DNA of 64,000 nt from Bradyrhizobium sp. SRS-191 (lineage in GTDB: Bacteria; Pseudomonadota; Alphaproteobacteria; Rhizobiales; Xanthobacteraceae): NCBI RefSeq assembly GCF_024586915.1, contig NZ_JANBVS010000001.1, positions 682,001 to 746,000 on the forward strand, written 5' to 3'. The translations under genes and the position numbers were made by a program. Below the pieces are notes generated by a model. The model made no database searches and was not told where the DNA came from. It saw only the letters and a program-made list of their open reading frames with translations. Below are positions 8,978 through 17,102 of the stretch, in pieces (the first letter of the stretch is position 1; every line of letters starts with the position of its first letter).

Positions 8978-9330
8978 TGCAGGCGCCCAACTGGTGAGGG
9001 ATTGGCGTCAGCCGACGATAGCCCAAACAAGTCCGGACCTGCACTAGGGACTTCACCAGGATCGGCCAGCCGATGATCCGTTGATCGCCAGCACGAGCGC
9101 TCGCACCGCACCATCGATCGAACAAGGCGCGACATCACCTGGGCAAGTACCTGGGCAAGTCCCCAGTATACGGCCGCCCCGCACCGGCCTTCAGATCAGA
9201 AATGCGGGTCAACGGGACTCCGGACGGCAGCGGCTCTGTTTCCATCAATTGATACGCTGGTCGAGCAACGGCCGACCCTTGTCACGTTGACGTTCCAGGT
9301 CATCGACGCAGACGGATCGGAGGAGAACGA
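8978..9330. other. Divergent intergenic region with tandem CCTGGG repeats
   Basis: This 353-bp gap lies between divergent genes at 8977 (minus) and 9331 (plus). It holds two perfect tandem copies of ACCTGGGCAAGT (9137-9148 and 9149-9160) followed directly by CCCCAG, and GGAGGAG just before the ATG at 9331. I see no convincing gene in it. Confidence 0.6.
9137..9166. promoter_or_regulatory. Candidate operator: 12-bp tandem repeat plus inverted half-site
   Basis: CCTGGG occurs at 9138 and 9150 (12 bp apart), with CCCAG in inverted orientation at 9162. The same half-sites, again with a 12-bp phase, occur at 13059-13105 ahead of another gene. This supports a shared DNA-binding protein, which is inference. 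Confidence 0.45.
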
Positions 9331-10299
9331 ATGAAGCGGATCCTGCCACTCGCCATGCTCTTCGCGGCCACATCCCTCTCCAGCATTGCCCAGGCCGCGG
9401 AACCGTCGCCCTTCAGCTACCGCGAAATGTGCAATGCCTCGGCCGCTGCCGCGCTCGACAAGAATCATTTCATCGTGGCCGATGACGAGCTGAACGTGCT
9501 GCGTGTGTATCGCCTTGACCAGCCGGCATCGGTGTCCCAGGTCGATCTGGCGTCCTTCCTCGGCACGAAACCCGGCAAGGAATCGGACATCGAAGGCGCG
9601 GCGCGCGTCGGCAATTTGATCTTCTGGATCACCTCGCATGGCACCAACAGCGCCGGCGAGGTGCAGGACCGCCGCCGGCGGTTCTTCGCCACTGAGGTCG
9701 TCGAGCAGCCGTCACCGACGGTGCGGGCGACCGGCAAGCCCTACGCGAAGCTCGTCGAGGATCTTGCCAGGGATCCACGGCTGGCAGCCTACAAGCTCGA
9801 CGATGCCGCAATGCGCCCGCCGAAGACAAGCGGCGCGCTGAGCATCGAGGGGCTCGCAGATGGTGGCGACGGATCGCTGCTGATCGGCCTTCGCAATCCG
9901 CTGCCGGGCGGCAAGGCCCTGATCGTGCCGCTGCTGAATCCGACCGAGCTCATCGCGAGCAAGCCTGCGAGATTCGGAGCTCCCGTCGAGTTGGACCTTG
10001 CAGGCCGTGGCGTGCGGAGCATCGAGCGCGTCGGCAGCTCGTTCCTCATTGTCGCCGGGCCGTTCGATCAGGAGGGCGCGTTCGAGCTCTACGCGTGGCC
10101 CGGACCTGCGACCAACAAGGTCACTCCCGTCCCAACCAATGCCTTGGCCGGACTGTTTCCCGAGGCGCTGATTGCGCTTCCCGACTCGCAGGAGATCCAG
10201 ATCCTGAGCGATGACGGCAAGGCGCCGATCGGCGCCAAGACATGCGAAAAGCAGCCGCGCGACCAGCAAGCCTTCCGTAGCGTGGTCTTCAAACCCTAG
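9331..10299 (+). CDS. Secreted DUF3616-family protein
   Basis: 322 residues with a signal peptide (cut after SIAQA, residue 22). The motif block SDIEGAARVGNLIFWITSHGTNSAGEVQDRRRRFF, together with LSIEGLADGGDGSLLIGLRNPL, is characteristic of DUF3616, a predicted beta-propeller-like periplasmic family of unknown biochemical role. GGAGGAG sits 7 bp ahead of the ATG. The transcript ends towards a strong dyad at 10313-10360. It is divergent from the membrane protein at 8977 and may share its control region. Confidence 0.85.
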   Translation: MKRILPLAMLFAATSLSSIAQAAEPSPFSYREMCNASAAAALDKNHFIVADDELNVLRVYRLDQPASVSQVDLASFLGTKPGKESDIEGAARVGNLIFWITSHGTNSAGEVQDRRRRFFATEVVEQPSPTVRATGKPYAKLVEDLARDPRLAAYKLDDAAMRPPKTSGALSIEGLADGGDGSLLIGLRNPLPGGKALIVPLLNPTELIASKPARFGAPVELDLAGRGVRSIERVGSSFLIVAGPFDQEGAFELYAWPGPATNKVTPVPTNALAGLFPEALIALPDSQEIQILSDDGKAPIGAKTCEKQPRDQQAFRSVVFKP

Positions 10300-10312
10300 C
10301 GCAACGTCTCAT

Positions 10313-10360
10313 GTCCCGGGCTGCACGCCATCGTTCGACGGCCTCACGCAAGCCCGGGAC
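10313..10360. terminator. Bidirectional stem-loop between convergent genes
   Basis: Perfect 10-bp arms GTCCCGGGCT (10313-10322) and AGCCCGGGAC (10351-10360), with a smaller hairpin inside the loop. It lies between the convergent genes ending at 10299 and 10390. There is no clear T-run, so factor-independent termination is not certain. Confidence 0.5.
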
Positions 10361-10380
10361 TCGATGAGAAGAAATACGCA

Positions 10381-10400
10381 GCCGGCTCGCTAGAGCCGGC
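10381..10400 (-). terminator. Hairpin overlapping the stop codon of the GH19 gene
   Basis: GCCGGCTC (10381-10388) and GAGCCGGC (10393-10400) form a perfect 8-bp stem whose 4-base loop holds most of the TAG stop codon of the gene that ends at 10390. Confidence 0.45.
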
Positions 10401-11763
10401 AGCTCATCAGACCGAACAAATTCTCTCCACCCTGCACGATCGGCTGCAGGAAGCCTCCCGCGTTCAAGGCCAGCGGCCGCTTGGTGACGGAGTTGCCGAC
10501 ATTGCCGCCGACGACCTGAACCTCGTTGGCGCCGACCTCGACGACGAGATCGCAATGCCCCGGATAATCGCCGCCATTCTGGTGCTCGTAGTCGATGCCC
10601 GCACGACGCGCCCAGCACACGAGGTCACCGACCTTCGGCTTCATCTCGCGAAGCTGATAGCAATAATAGCCGGCATTCGGCGTGCCGAGCCGCAGATCGT
10701 TCTTGGCGCGGAAGATATAGATCGAGTGTTGCGGGCTGTAGTGGAAACGGTCGCCCGCGCCCGCCTTGCGCATCACCCAGGAGATGAAAGCGGCCGACCA
10801 GGGCACGTCATCGAGACCGGTGAGGGTGTCGTTCTTGACGCCGAAGCTCCAATAGTCGCCGATATATTGATAGTAGGGCGTCTCGCCTTCCTTGTGGCCG
10901 ACATGCGTGGCGTGACCGGACAGATCATAGGTCTGTTGCCCGAACTTCTGCCACTCCCCCAGCGCGATCGCCGCAGCGCGGGAGCCGAAGCTTCCCGCGG
11001 GCGCCGCGGCTGCGGGCTCCGGCAAGGGCTGCGCGGCCTCCAGCATGCCAGACTCGCCATTCGCAGCCAGCGCAGCTTCCAGCCTGGCGCTGGCGCGGCT
11101 CGCCATCTGCACCGCCGCCGCAGCAGCCGGGGTCCAGATCGCCTTGGTCTTCTTCAGCCAGAAACGCCGATCATCGATGCCCGTCTGTCCGCCGTTGATG
11201 GCGTAGGTTACGCCGACGATGTCATCGGCATCGGCAAGCGCGTTGCATAGCTTGTTATGGTGGCCGCTCACCGCCCACTCAGCCGCCGCGATCTTGAGAC
11301 AATGATCCCTGTGGAAGGCGAGGTCCGGATTGGCTTCGAGCGGAATGCCGAGCTGCGCGCCGAACCTGGCATAGGCCGACCGTCCGGTGATCTGCAGCAG
11401 GCCGCGGCCGCGATAGAGAAAGCCGTCGCCGGGGTTCACATTGCCGAGCCGGCCGCCATAGACGTAGTTGCCGAGCTTCTCCTCGTTATGCGCGTATTCC
11501 TGCGCGATCTCGATCGTGGGAAAGCGCCGCGGCCAGACGGCCATCAGCCGCTGCGGCGAATAGTTGAGGCTCTCCGTCTGGATCCTGAAGCCGCCGGTCT
11601 CCTCCAGCATCTGGGCGAAGAAGTGGGCCACGCGCAAGCCATTGGCATCGATCGCACGGCTGGCGAGGACGTCATTGACATCGTTGGCGCCGAACGCCGC
11701 TGCGTATTCGGCGTTCATGTTCGGCGCCAGAGACTTGACTTGGGCAAAGGTGATCGTCGTCAT
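10390..11763 (-). CDS. Fused GH19 chitinase/endolysin and DUF2272 protein
   Basis: 457 residues in two parts. Residues 1-205 are a glycoside-hydrolase-19 endolysin/chitinase-type domain: the general acid lies in FAQMLEETGGF (Glu55), followed by YGGRLGNVNPGDGFLYRGRGLLQITGR. After an Ala/Pro linker (about 235-265), residues 270-457 match DUF2272 (VPWSAAFISWVMRKAGAGDRFHYSPQHSIYI, then GHCDLVVEVG), an NlpC/P60-like predicted cell-wall hydrolase. There is no signal peptide, so export would need a holin, lysis or another route. AAGGAG precedes the ATG. Chitinases and endolysins are common partners of Tc toxin loci; here it lies about 10 kb from the Tc genes, next to a multi-pass membrane protein. 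Confidence 0.85.
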   Translation of the reverse strand: MTTITFAQVKSLAPNMNAEYAAAFGANDVNDVLASRAIDANGLRVAHFFAQMLEETGGFRIQTESLNYSPQRLMAVWPRRFPTIEIAQEYAHNEEKLGNYVYGGRLGNVNPGDGFLYRGRGLLQITGRSAYARFGAQLGIPLEANPDLAFHRDHCLKIAAAEWAVSGHHNKLCNALADADDIVGVTYAINGGQTGIDDRRFWLKKTKAIWTPAAAAAVQMASRASARLEAALAANGESGMLEAAQPLPEPAAAAPAGSFGSRAAAIALGEWQKFGQQTYDLSGHATHVGHKEGETPYYQYIGDYWSFGVKNDTLTGLDDVPWSAAFISWVMRKAGAGDRFHYSPQHSIYIFRAKNDLRLGTPNAGYYCYQLREMKPKVGDLVCWARRAGIDYEHQNGGDYPGHCDLVVEVGANEVQVVGGNVGNSVTKRPLALNAGGFLQPIVQGGENLFGLMSCRL

Positions 11764-11785
11764 CGCAGCTGCTCCTTGGCTGTTC

Positions 11786-12979
11786 TCACGCGTCCTGGTT
11801 GGCTTGTTGGTTTGCCTGCTGGTTTGCCTGTTGGTTTGCCTGGGCGCGCGAGCTCAGGCTCGGCGCTGCCGCCTCGCGGTCCCGCGGGCTGGGCGTTGGC
11901 TCTCCCGATCCGGTCTCCGTCGGCATGGGCGCCGCGGCGGAGGCCGCCTGGTCGGCATTCGATGCCGGCGTCTGCTCCGCGCGCGTTGCCTCAGGCTGCT
12001 GGGCCGGCCCGTTGCCATTGGGTTTGGGCTGCTCTGGGGACTGCGGCGGGGACGCCGTCGTGAACGCCGCAACGAGCCGGTCCATGGCGACGAAGACGAG
12101 GTCGGCGCTATAGCCCGCGACGAAGGCCAGGACGAAGGGCGAGAGCGAGGCCGTCATCGACGTCATCGTCGACAAGGTGGACGGCTGCAGCAACCAGCCC
12201 GCGGCAAGGCCGGAGAGCGCGCCGATCGGCACGCGCAGCGAAAATCGATGCCTTAGTTCGCGGCTCTCCTCGCCGGTGAGACTGTCATCCGACAGCCGCC
12301 TCAGGACGAATGCGATTGCGCCGAGCATGCCGTAGAGAATGGGCAGAAGGAAGCTGCCGATGAATGAGGTCGCCAGGCCGAGTTCAACCTTCGCGTAGGC
12401 TTCCTGCTTGATGAATTCCGATCGCTTCTGGGACCGGGTTTTTACGTCGGGGCTGGTAGAATTCGTGCTTGTGCCACTGGCCTTCTGGACGTCGGTGCTT
12501 CCGCTCAACCCGAACGTGAGGTAATTTGCAAAATCCAGGTAGCTTGCTCGCTCTCGCTGAAGTTTGTCGTCATCGGACGAAGCTTCCTCAGCGGGCTTAG
12601 GCTGGCTCGTCTGGGCGGCCTGGATCTTCTCCCCGACCTCGACGAGGCGCGCCTGAACGGCGAGGGAGGCGGAGTAATAGAACTGCAGCACCAGGAGTGC
12701 CGCCAGGATGCCGTAGAAGAAGCGCCGGTAGTAGTCCTTCGCCTCCTCGGCCGACTTGATCTTGGAGTTCAGCGCGCCATAGGCCGACCAGAATTTGTGT
12801 TGCACATCGGCGGGCGCACTCTTGAAATCGCCCGCCTTCTCGGCCTCGATGATCGGCATGGCGACCTGCGCCGGGATCTCGACGCCACGCTCCGAAAGCT
12901 TGCGCATCGAGGCCCGCGCCTGCTCCACGGGACTGAGTTTCTTGGGATCGGTATCGCTTTTCGTCGACCATAAGCTCAT
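11786..12979 (-). CDS. Multi-pass membrane protein with NQQA repeats at the C-terminus
   Basis: 397 residues from an ATG at 12979, preceded by AGGA; an upstream GTG at 13009 lacks a ribosome site. The N-terminal ~95 residues are soluble and helical. Hydrophobic segments lie near YGILAALLVLQFYY, FIGSFLLPILYGMLGAIAFVL, IGALSGLAAGWLL and LSPFVLAFVAGYSADLVFVAM. The C-terminal ~110 residues are Pro/Ala/Gln-rich and disordered, ending in four copies of a 12-bp repeat (Gln-Ala-Asn-Gln). The stop is 22 bp ahead of the GH19/DUF2272 start, so the two are probably co-transcribed. A holin-like or scaffold role beside a lytic enzyme is possible, but the protein is much larger than typical holins. Family not recognised. 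Confidence 0.7.
   Translation of the reverse strand: MSLWSTKSDTDPKKLSPVEQARASMRKLSERGVEIPAQVAMPIIEAEKAGDFKSAPADVQHKFWSAYGALNSKIKSAEEAKDYYRRFFYGILAALLVLQFYYSASLAVQARLVEVGEKIQAAQTSQPKPAEEASSDDDKLQRERASYLDFANYLTFGLSGSTDVQKASGTSTNSTSPDVKTRSQKRSEFIKQEAYAKVELGLATSFIGSFLLPILYGMLGAIAFVLRRLSDDSLTGEESRELRHRFSLRVPIGALSGLAAGWLLQPSTLSTMTSMTASLSPFVLAFVAGYSADLVFVAMDRLVAAFTTASPPQSPEQPKPNGNGPAQQPEATRAEQTPASNADQAASAAAPMPTETGSGEPTPSPRDREAAAPSLSSRAQANQQANQQANQQANQDA
11795..11842. repeat. Four tandem 12-bp repeats inside a coding region
   Basis: Near-perfect copies of TTGGTTTGCCTG encode the repeated Asn-Gln-Gln-Ala at the C-terminus of the membrane protein. Copy number is likely to vary by slippage. Confidence 0.7.
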
Positions 12980-13058
12980 GACGCGAATCCTGAGATGCGA
13001 CCGGACCACCCCGATACGAGGATGGCGACCAGACTGCCTCAGGATGGCTTTGAACTGT

Positions 13059-13105
13059 CCTGGGAGGGTTCCTAACCTGGGAAGCTCCCCAGGAGACTCC
13101 CCAGG
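13059..13105. promoter_or_regulatory. Candidate operator with four CCTGGG/CCCAGG half-sites
   Basis: CCTGGG at 13059 and 13076 and inverted CCCAGG at 13088 and 13100. The centre, CCTGGGAAGCTCCCCAGG (13076-13093), is an 18-bp dyad with 6-bp arms. It lies about 80 bp upstream of the membrane-protein start at 12979 and resembles the cluster at 9137-9166. Confidence 0.5.
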
Positions 13106-13946
13106 TGAGACGGCGGGCTCTCGGCGGCGGCGTGAGCCCGGCCGCGCCTCGCGCGCTGCCGGAAACGGCGCGTGGTCGCGGACGAGAGGCCGTGCTCACC
13201 GTCCCAGCGCCTTCTGCAACCGATAAATGTATTGCCATTTTTCAGAAATCATGTTCTTCTGTCGCCATCCCGGCCCGCCGAGAGGGGCGCATCGCGATCG
13301 TCACGAGACGTGGGCCGGAGATGCGGTGGCCGCAAACGTGCTGCAGCGGGTGTCATGCTCGCCGGACGGCAGGTTTGCGGACGTGAAGACGCGTGGTCCT
13401 GGCGCCCCGAGGCTGGCGCCAAGTCGTCCGGGGGATGATGATCCGGACGGCGACGGTGGCTACAAGCCGGACACCGGGGAGAGCGCGACATAAGCGTGAA
13501 AACCATCGCGCGGGGAATGCCGGGTGTCGTCGGCTGAACCTGTGGTGACTGCCGCCTGCTTTCTTTTCTGCAGGCGGGCCATGGGTGCGGCCAGCGCCCG
13601 GCATTCCCCGCGCCCTCTCAGTTCGGAGGGCCAACGAAGCGCGCAACCCCGGTCGCGAATGCGGCGCGGGATCGCGGCGCGACGCCCAGGACGATTCGCG
13701 TGTTGCAGGGAACAAGCGATGTTGCGCTCCGCGTGGCCGGCGAATGTCTGCGACATCAGCATCTTGTCGAAGCAGACGATCGTTTTGGGCCTGGATGCCT
13801 CGCGAGCCAGGGTCGCGGACTCGCGTGCGGGATGCCGCCGACGGGGAACTTGCGTCGAATCGCCATATTTGTCCGCCTACCAATCTGACGTTGACGCGGC
13901 GCGCCCGGCTTGCCATGTAGCGCGCCGGACCTCCCAGGGGCAGTCT
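13106..13946. other. Gene-free stretch with degenerate Bradyrhizobium-type intergenic repeat
   Basis: Several overlapping frames exist on both strands, but none has a plausible start, composition or ribosome site. The minus-strand reading from about 13720 to 13250 (GMPGAGRTHGPPAEK, then SHHRFSRRHPAFPARWFSR) resembles, from memory, a dispersed non-coding repeat often mis-annotated as a protein in Bradyrhizobium genomes. The rest should hold the promoter of the WGR operon; I could not place it. Confidence 0.4.
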
Positions 13947-16900
13947 ATGCAAGTCATTCGTTCGGTGCGCCTCTGGATGAAGGAGGGCACGTCCGACAAG
14001 GTCTACGAAGTCGATCTCGTCGATCTGGAACGTGCCGACGGCGACGCACGCTACCTGGTCAATTTCCGTTATGGTCGTCGCGGCAGCTCGCTTCGAGAAG
14101 GCACGAAGACTCCTGCTCCGGTCATCCGCGCCAACGCCGAGAAGCTGTTCGACAGCGTCGTGGTGTCCAAGATCAACGGCGGTTATCGCCGCGCCGATGG
14201 TGAGACGTCACCGTTGACGGAGCTCAACGCCGGGGCCGTGACAGACGGGCGCGCCGCGGAGCTGCTCAAGAAGCTCTCGCTCTGCGTGGGCGGTGGATGG
14301 AGCGACAAGGAGCGCGACCGCCTGTTCTGGCGCCTCGGCGTGGTCCGGCTGGCGGCCGCCTATCCGCAGATCGCCGCCTTCGCGCAGAAGACCGGCGCGG
14401 CGCATGCGAGCTACAGCCTGGTGTATGCGCTGGCGCGTTGCGGCGGTGGAAACGCCGCTGACCTGCTGCGCAGCTGCGCGGATACCAATGTCAGCCCCGT
14501 GACGCGCGACTACGCGGCCTATGCGCTGGCGAGCGGGCTGATGGGCGCGCAGCGATCGCCGCCGCGCCTGTCGCTGCCGCGAACGAGCGATGCCGTGGCG
14601 AACCGCGACATCGAAGCGGCTCTGGAGAGCGGCCGCGGCGCGGAGTTGGTGCAGGCCCTGCTGGCGGCGAGTGCGGCACAGCCGAATTTCGCCAATCAGT
14701 ATTTGATCGCCCTCGCCCATCTTGCGCTCGCCGACGACGGCGCGCGCAAGACACTGCTCGCCGCGGTGCGTGCGATGACGCCGCGTCCTCCTTTCGTGCA
14801 GGTGCTGCGACGCCTGTTCAAATATGCCGACCTCACCGACGACGGGCCGCTGTTCGCGGCGACGGCGCGGCAGTTCGAGTTGGCGACGCCGATGTATCGC
14901 CGCGGCAATGTCTATCGGGATCAGGTCTGGCTGCCCGGCTCGCGCCAACCGCTGAAGCTCAGCGAGGAACAGAACAGCGCCGCGCCTCGCCTTGCGCTGT
15001 CCGACCAGACCCTGCTCTACTTCAAGCGGCGGGCCTGGCGCATGCTGCGCAAGCGTGCCGAACTCGGACAGGACGCCTTCACGGCGATGGCGAGCGAGCT
15101 CCTGCTCGCCTTCACCGATGCCGACGGCAGCAAGCCCGCGGAATGGAGCACTTACGTCCGCATCGACGGGAGCTATCACCCTGTCGCCAACGCCACCGAG
15201 GCGCTGAGCCGCGTCTGGAGCGTCAGCCACCTGCTGCATGCCGAGGCCCCGACCAGCCGCTTCAATGCCAATGCGCTGACGCATCGCCATCTCGGAACGC
15301 GCATGGCCGGCCAGCGCGAGGAGGCATTCCCGGAGCTGTGGGATGCCCAGCCGCAGCAGCTGCTCCGTATCGCCGCGCTGGCGCGCAATCACGCGGCGGC
15401 GCGCTTTGCCGCGCTGGCGTTGCTGCAAGGCCCGCCTCGGCCGGAAGCCATGGACATCGCCGCGATCGGCGGCCTGCTGGCCTCGCCCTATCTGGAGGTC
15501 TCCACGCTTGCAGCCGGGATCGCGCAGCGTCTGATCACGGCCGGCAAGGCCGATGCGGCGCTGATCACCGTACTGCTCGGAGCGGCCGCGCAGGACATGC
15601 GCGACCTCGCCCTCCGCGCCATCGACGATCGCGCCGACTGGCCGTGGGCCGACGCCCAGCTTGCTCGCGCCGTGCTGACCAGCCCTTACGAGCCTGTGCA
15701 AAGCCGCGCCCGCGGCTGGCTGCGCGACCGTCCACCGTCACGGGAGCAGCGCGCGCAGGCGACGGAGGCATTCGCAGCCTGGCTCGCGCAGCTGCCGGCG
15801 GATCTCGACGACCTCGCGCGCGCCGGTCTTTCAGCCGCCGTCGCGCTGCTGCCGCAGCTCTGGCCCGATCGCGACTGCCCGTTGCAGCCGGAGCTGATCC
15901 AAAGCCTCACCGGCCACGCCAGCCCCGAGGTCCAGGCCGCGAGCATCCAGCTCATCGCGGTCACGCCGACGAAGCCCGGCGATCTGCCGGCGGCATTCCT
16001 GCAGGCGATCCTGCTGGCGGACGCGCCCGAGATTCGCGTCGCCGCGGTGAGCCTGCTGGGCAGGCTCGACGACGCCGCACTGGCGGAGCATCGCGACGGT
16101 ATCGTGCTGGCGGCCACCGGCACGCATGCCGGCCTGCGCGCAGCGGCACGGCCGCTGCTCGCGCGCCTCGCGGCGGCCGACGATGCGTTCGCCATCCGTG
16201 TGCGCGACCTGCTGATGGCCATCCTGTTTCGGACCGAGCCGGTCGAAGGCCATGCCGCCGACATGGTCGCGCTGTTCACGGCGGCCTTGCCGCCGGCGGC
16301 GGCTGACATCGACGACGGCACGCTGTGGCGACTGTTGCAGGCTCGCGCGATGGGCGCGCGCATGCTCGGCGCGAGGCTCCTCGGGAGCCGCGATCCCGCG
16401 CAGTTCTCCGTCCGTCAGCTCGCCCGCCTCGGCAATCATGCGCTGGTGGCCGTGCGCCGCTTCGTGCTGCAGGCACTCGCTGCCGACGAGGCCCGCTTCC
16501 GCGCCGACCCGGAAAATGCCGTGCTGCTGGTCGAGAGCGAGTGGGAGGATGTCCGAACCGCCGCGGTGAACAGACTGACGGCTTGGCCGAGCGAGGCGCT
16601 GCCGGCCTCGGCCCTCGCGGTCATGGCGGACTCGACCGTGCCTGCCGTACAGGACGGCGCCCGCGCGCTGCTGCGGCGCAGTCTTTCGGACGGCGACATC
16701 GCCGACGTGCTGGAGCGCCTGCTGGAGCACCCGTCGGGCAGCTTCCATCTCTTCGTCACCGAGCTGATCACCGGCGAGGCGCTGGCGGATGCGGCTGTCT
16801 TCGCCAAGTTCATGACGCAGGCGCGCATCATCCTGATGCAGATCAACCGCGGCCGCGTTGCCAAGGAGCGGATCTTCACCGCCCTGCGCAACGAGGCGCT

Positions 16901-17102
16901 GGCGCACCGGGAGCGCGCCGCCGACATCGCGCAGCTGCTGCACGACTTCACACTCAGCGTCACGCTTCGCGACAAGGCGCCGGCGCTGATGATCCTGCGC
17001 GACATCGCCCACGCGTGGCCGGATCTCACCCTGCCCGTCACGGTGGCCCGCGCCGGCCTGATGTCGCAGGGCGGCTCGCACATCAGCGGAAGCGCCGCAT
17101 GA
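13947..17102 (+). CDS. WGR-domain / HEAT-repeat protein of a retron operon
   Basis: 1051 residues from the ATG at 13947, with AGGGG 7 bp upstream. Residues 1-80 form a WGR domain (SVRLWMKEGTSDKVYEVDLVDL, LVNFRYGRRGSSLREGTKT, INGGYRRADGE), a fold found in poly(ADP-ribose) polymerases and in bacterial MolR-like proteins, where it is linked to nucleic-acid-end recognition. The remaining ~950 residues are a long array of Ala/Leu-rich helical repeats of HEAT type. The stop overlaps the next start (ATGA at 17099-17102), so it is translationally coupled to the SWIM protein. Gene order WGR-SWIM-RT matches what I recall as the type XIII retron class (accessory proteins called WHSWIM1 and 2). Probable role: effector or sensor of an anti-phage system. 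Confidence 0.8.
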   Translation: MQVIRSVRLWMKEGTSDKVYEVDLVDLERADGDARYLVNFRYGRRGSSLREGTKTPAPVIRANAEKLFDSVVVSKINGGYRRADGETSPLTELNAGAVTDGRAAELLKKLSLCVGGGWSDKERDRLFWRLGVVRLAAAYPQIAAFAQKTGAAHASYSLVYALARCGGGNAADLLRSCADTNVSPVTRDYAAYALASGLMGAQRSPPRLSLPRTSDAVANRDIEAALESGRGAELVQALLAASAAQPNFANQYLIALAHLALADDGARKTLLAAVRAMTPRPPFVQVLRRLFKYADLTDDGPLFAATARQFELATPMYRRGNVYRDQVWLPGSRQPLKLSEEQNSAAPRLALSDQTLLYFKRRAWRMLRKRAELGQDAFTAMASELLLAFTDADGSKPAEWSTYVRIDGSYHPVANATEALSRVWSVSHLLHAEAPTSRFNANALTHRHLGTRMAGQREEAFPELWDAQPQQLLRIAALARNHAAARFAALALLQGPPRPEAMDIAAIGGLLASPYLEVSTLAAGIAQRLITAGKADAALITVLLGAAAQDMRDLALRAIDDRADWPWADAQLARAVLTSPYEPVQSRARGWLRDRPPSREQRAQATEAFAAWLAQLPADLDDLARAGLSAAVALLPQLWPDRDCPLQPELIQSLTGHASPEVQAASIQLIAVTPTKPGDLPAAFLQAILLADAPEIRVAAVSLLGRLDDAALAEHRDGIVLAATGTHAGLRAAARPLLARLAAADDAFAIRVRDLLMAILFRTEPVEGHAADMVALFTAALPPAAADIDDGTLWRLLQARAMGARMLGARLLGSRDPAQFSVRQLARLGNHALVAVRRFVLQALAADEARFRADPENAVLLVESEWEDVRTAAVNRLTAWPSEALPASALAVMADSTVPAVQDGARALLRRSLSDGDIADVLERLLEHPSGSFHLFVTELITGEALADAAVFAKFMTQARIILMQINRGRVAKERIFTALRNEALAHRERAADIAQLLHDFTLSVTLRDKAPALMILRDIAHAWPDLTLPVTVARAGLMSQGGSHISGSAA

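Noticed and set aside
13353..13952. 199-codon minus-strand frame ahead of the WGR gene
   Set aside because: Resembles a known non-coding repeat; Arg/Pro/Ser-rich with no start signal.
14208..15701. 497-codon minus-strand frame inside the WGR gene
   Set aside because: Arg/Gln-rich shadow of the Ala/Leu-rich HEAT repeats.
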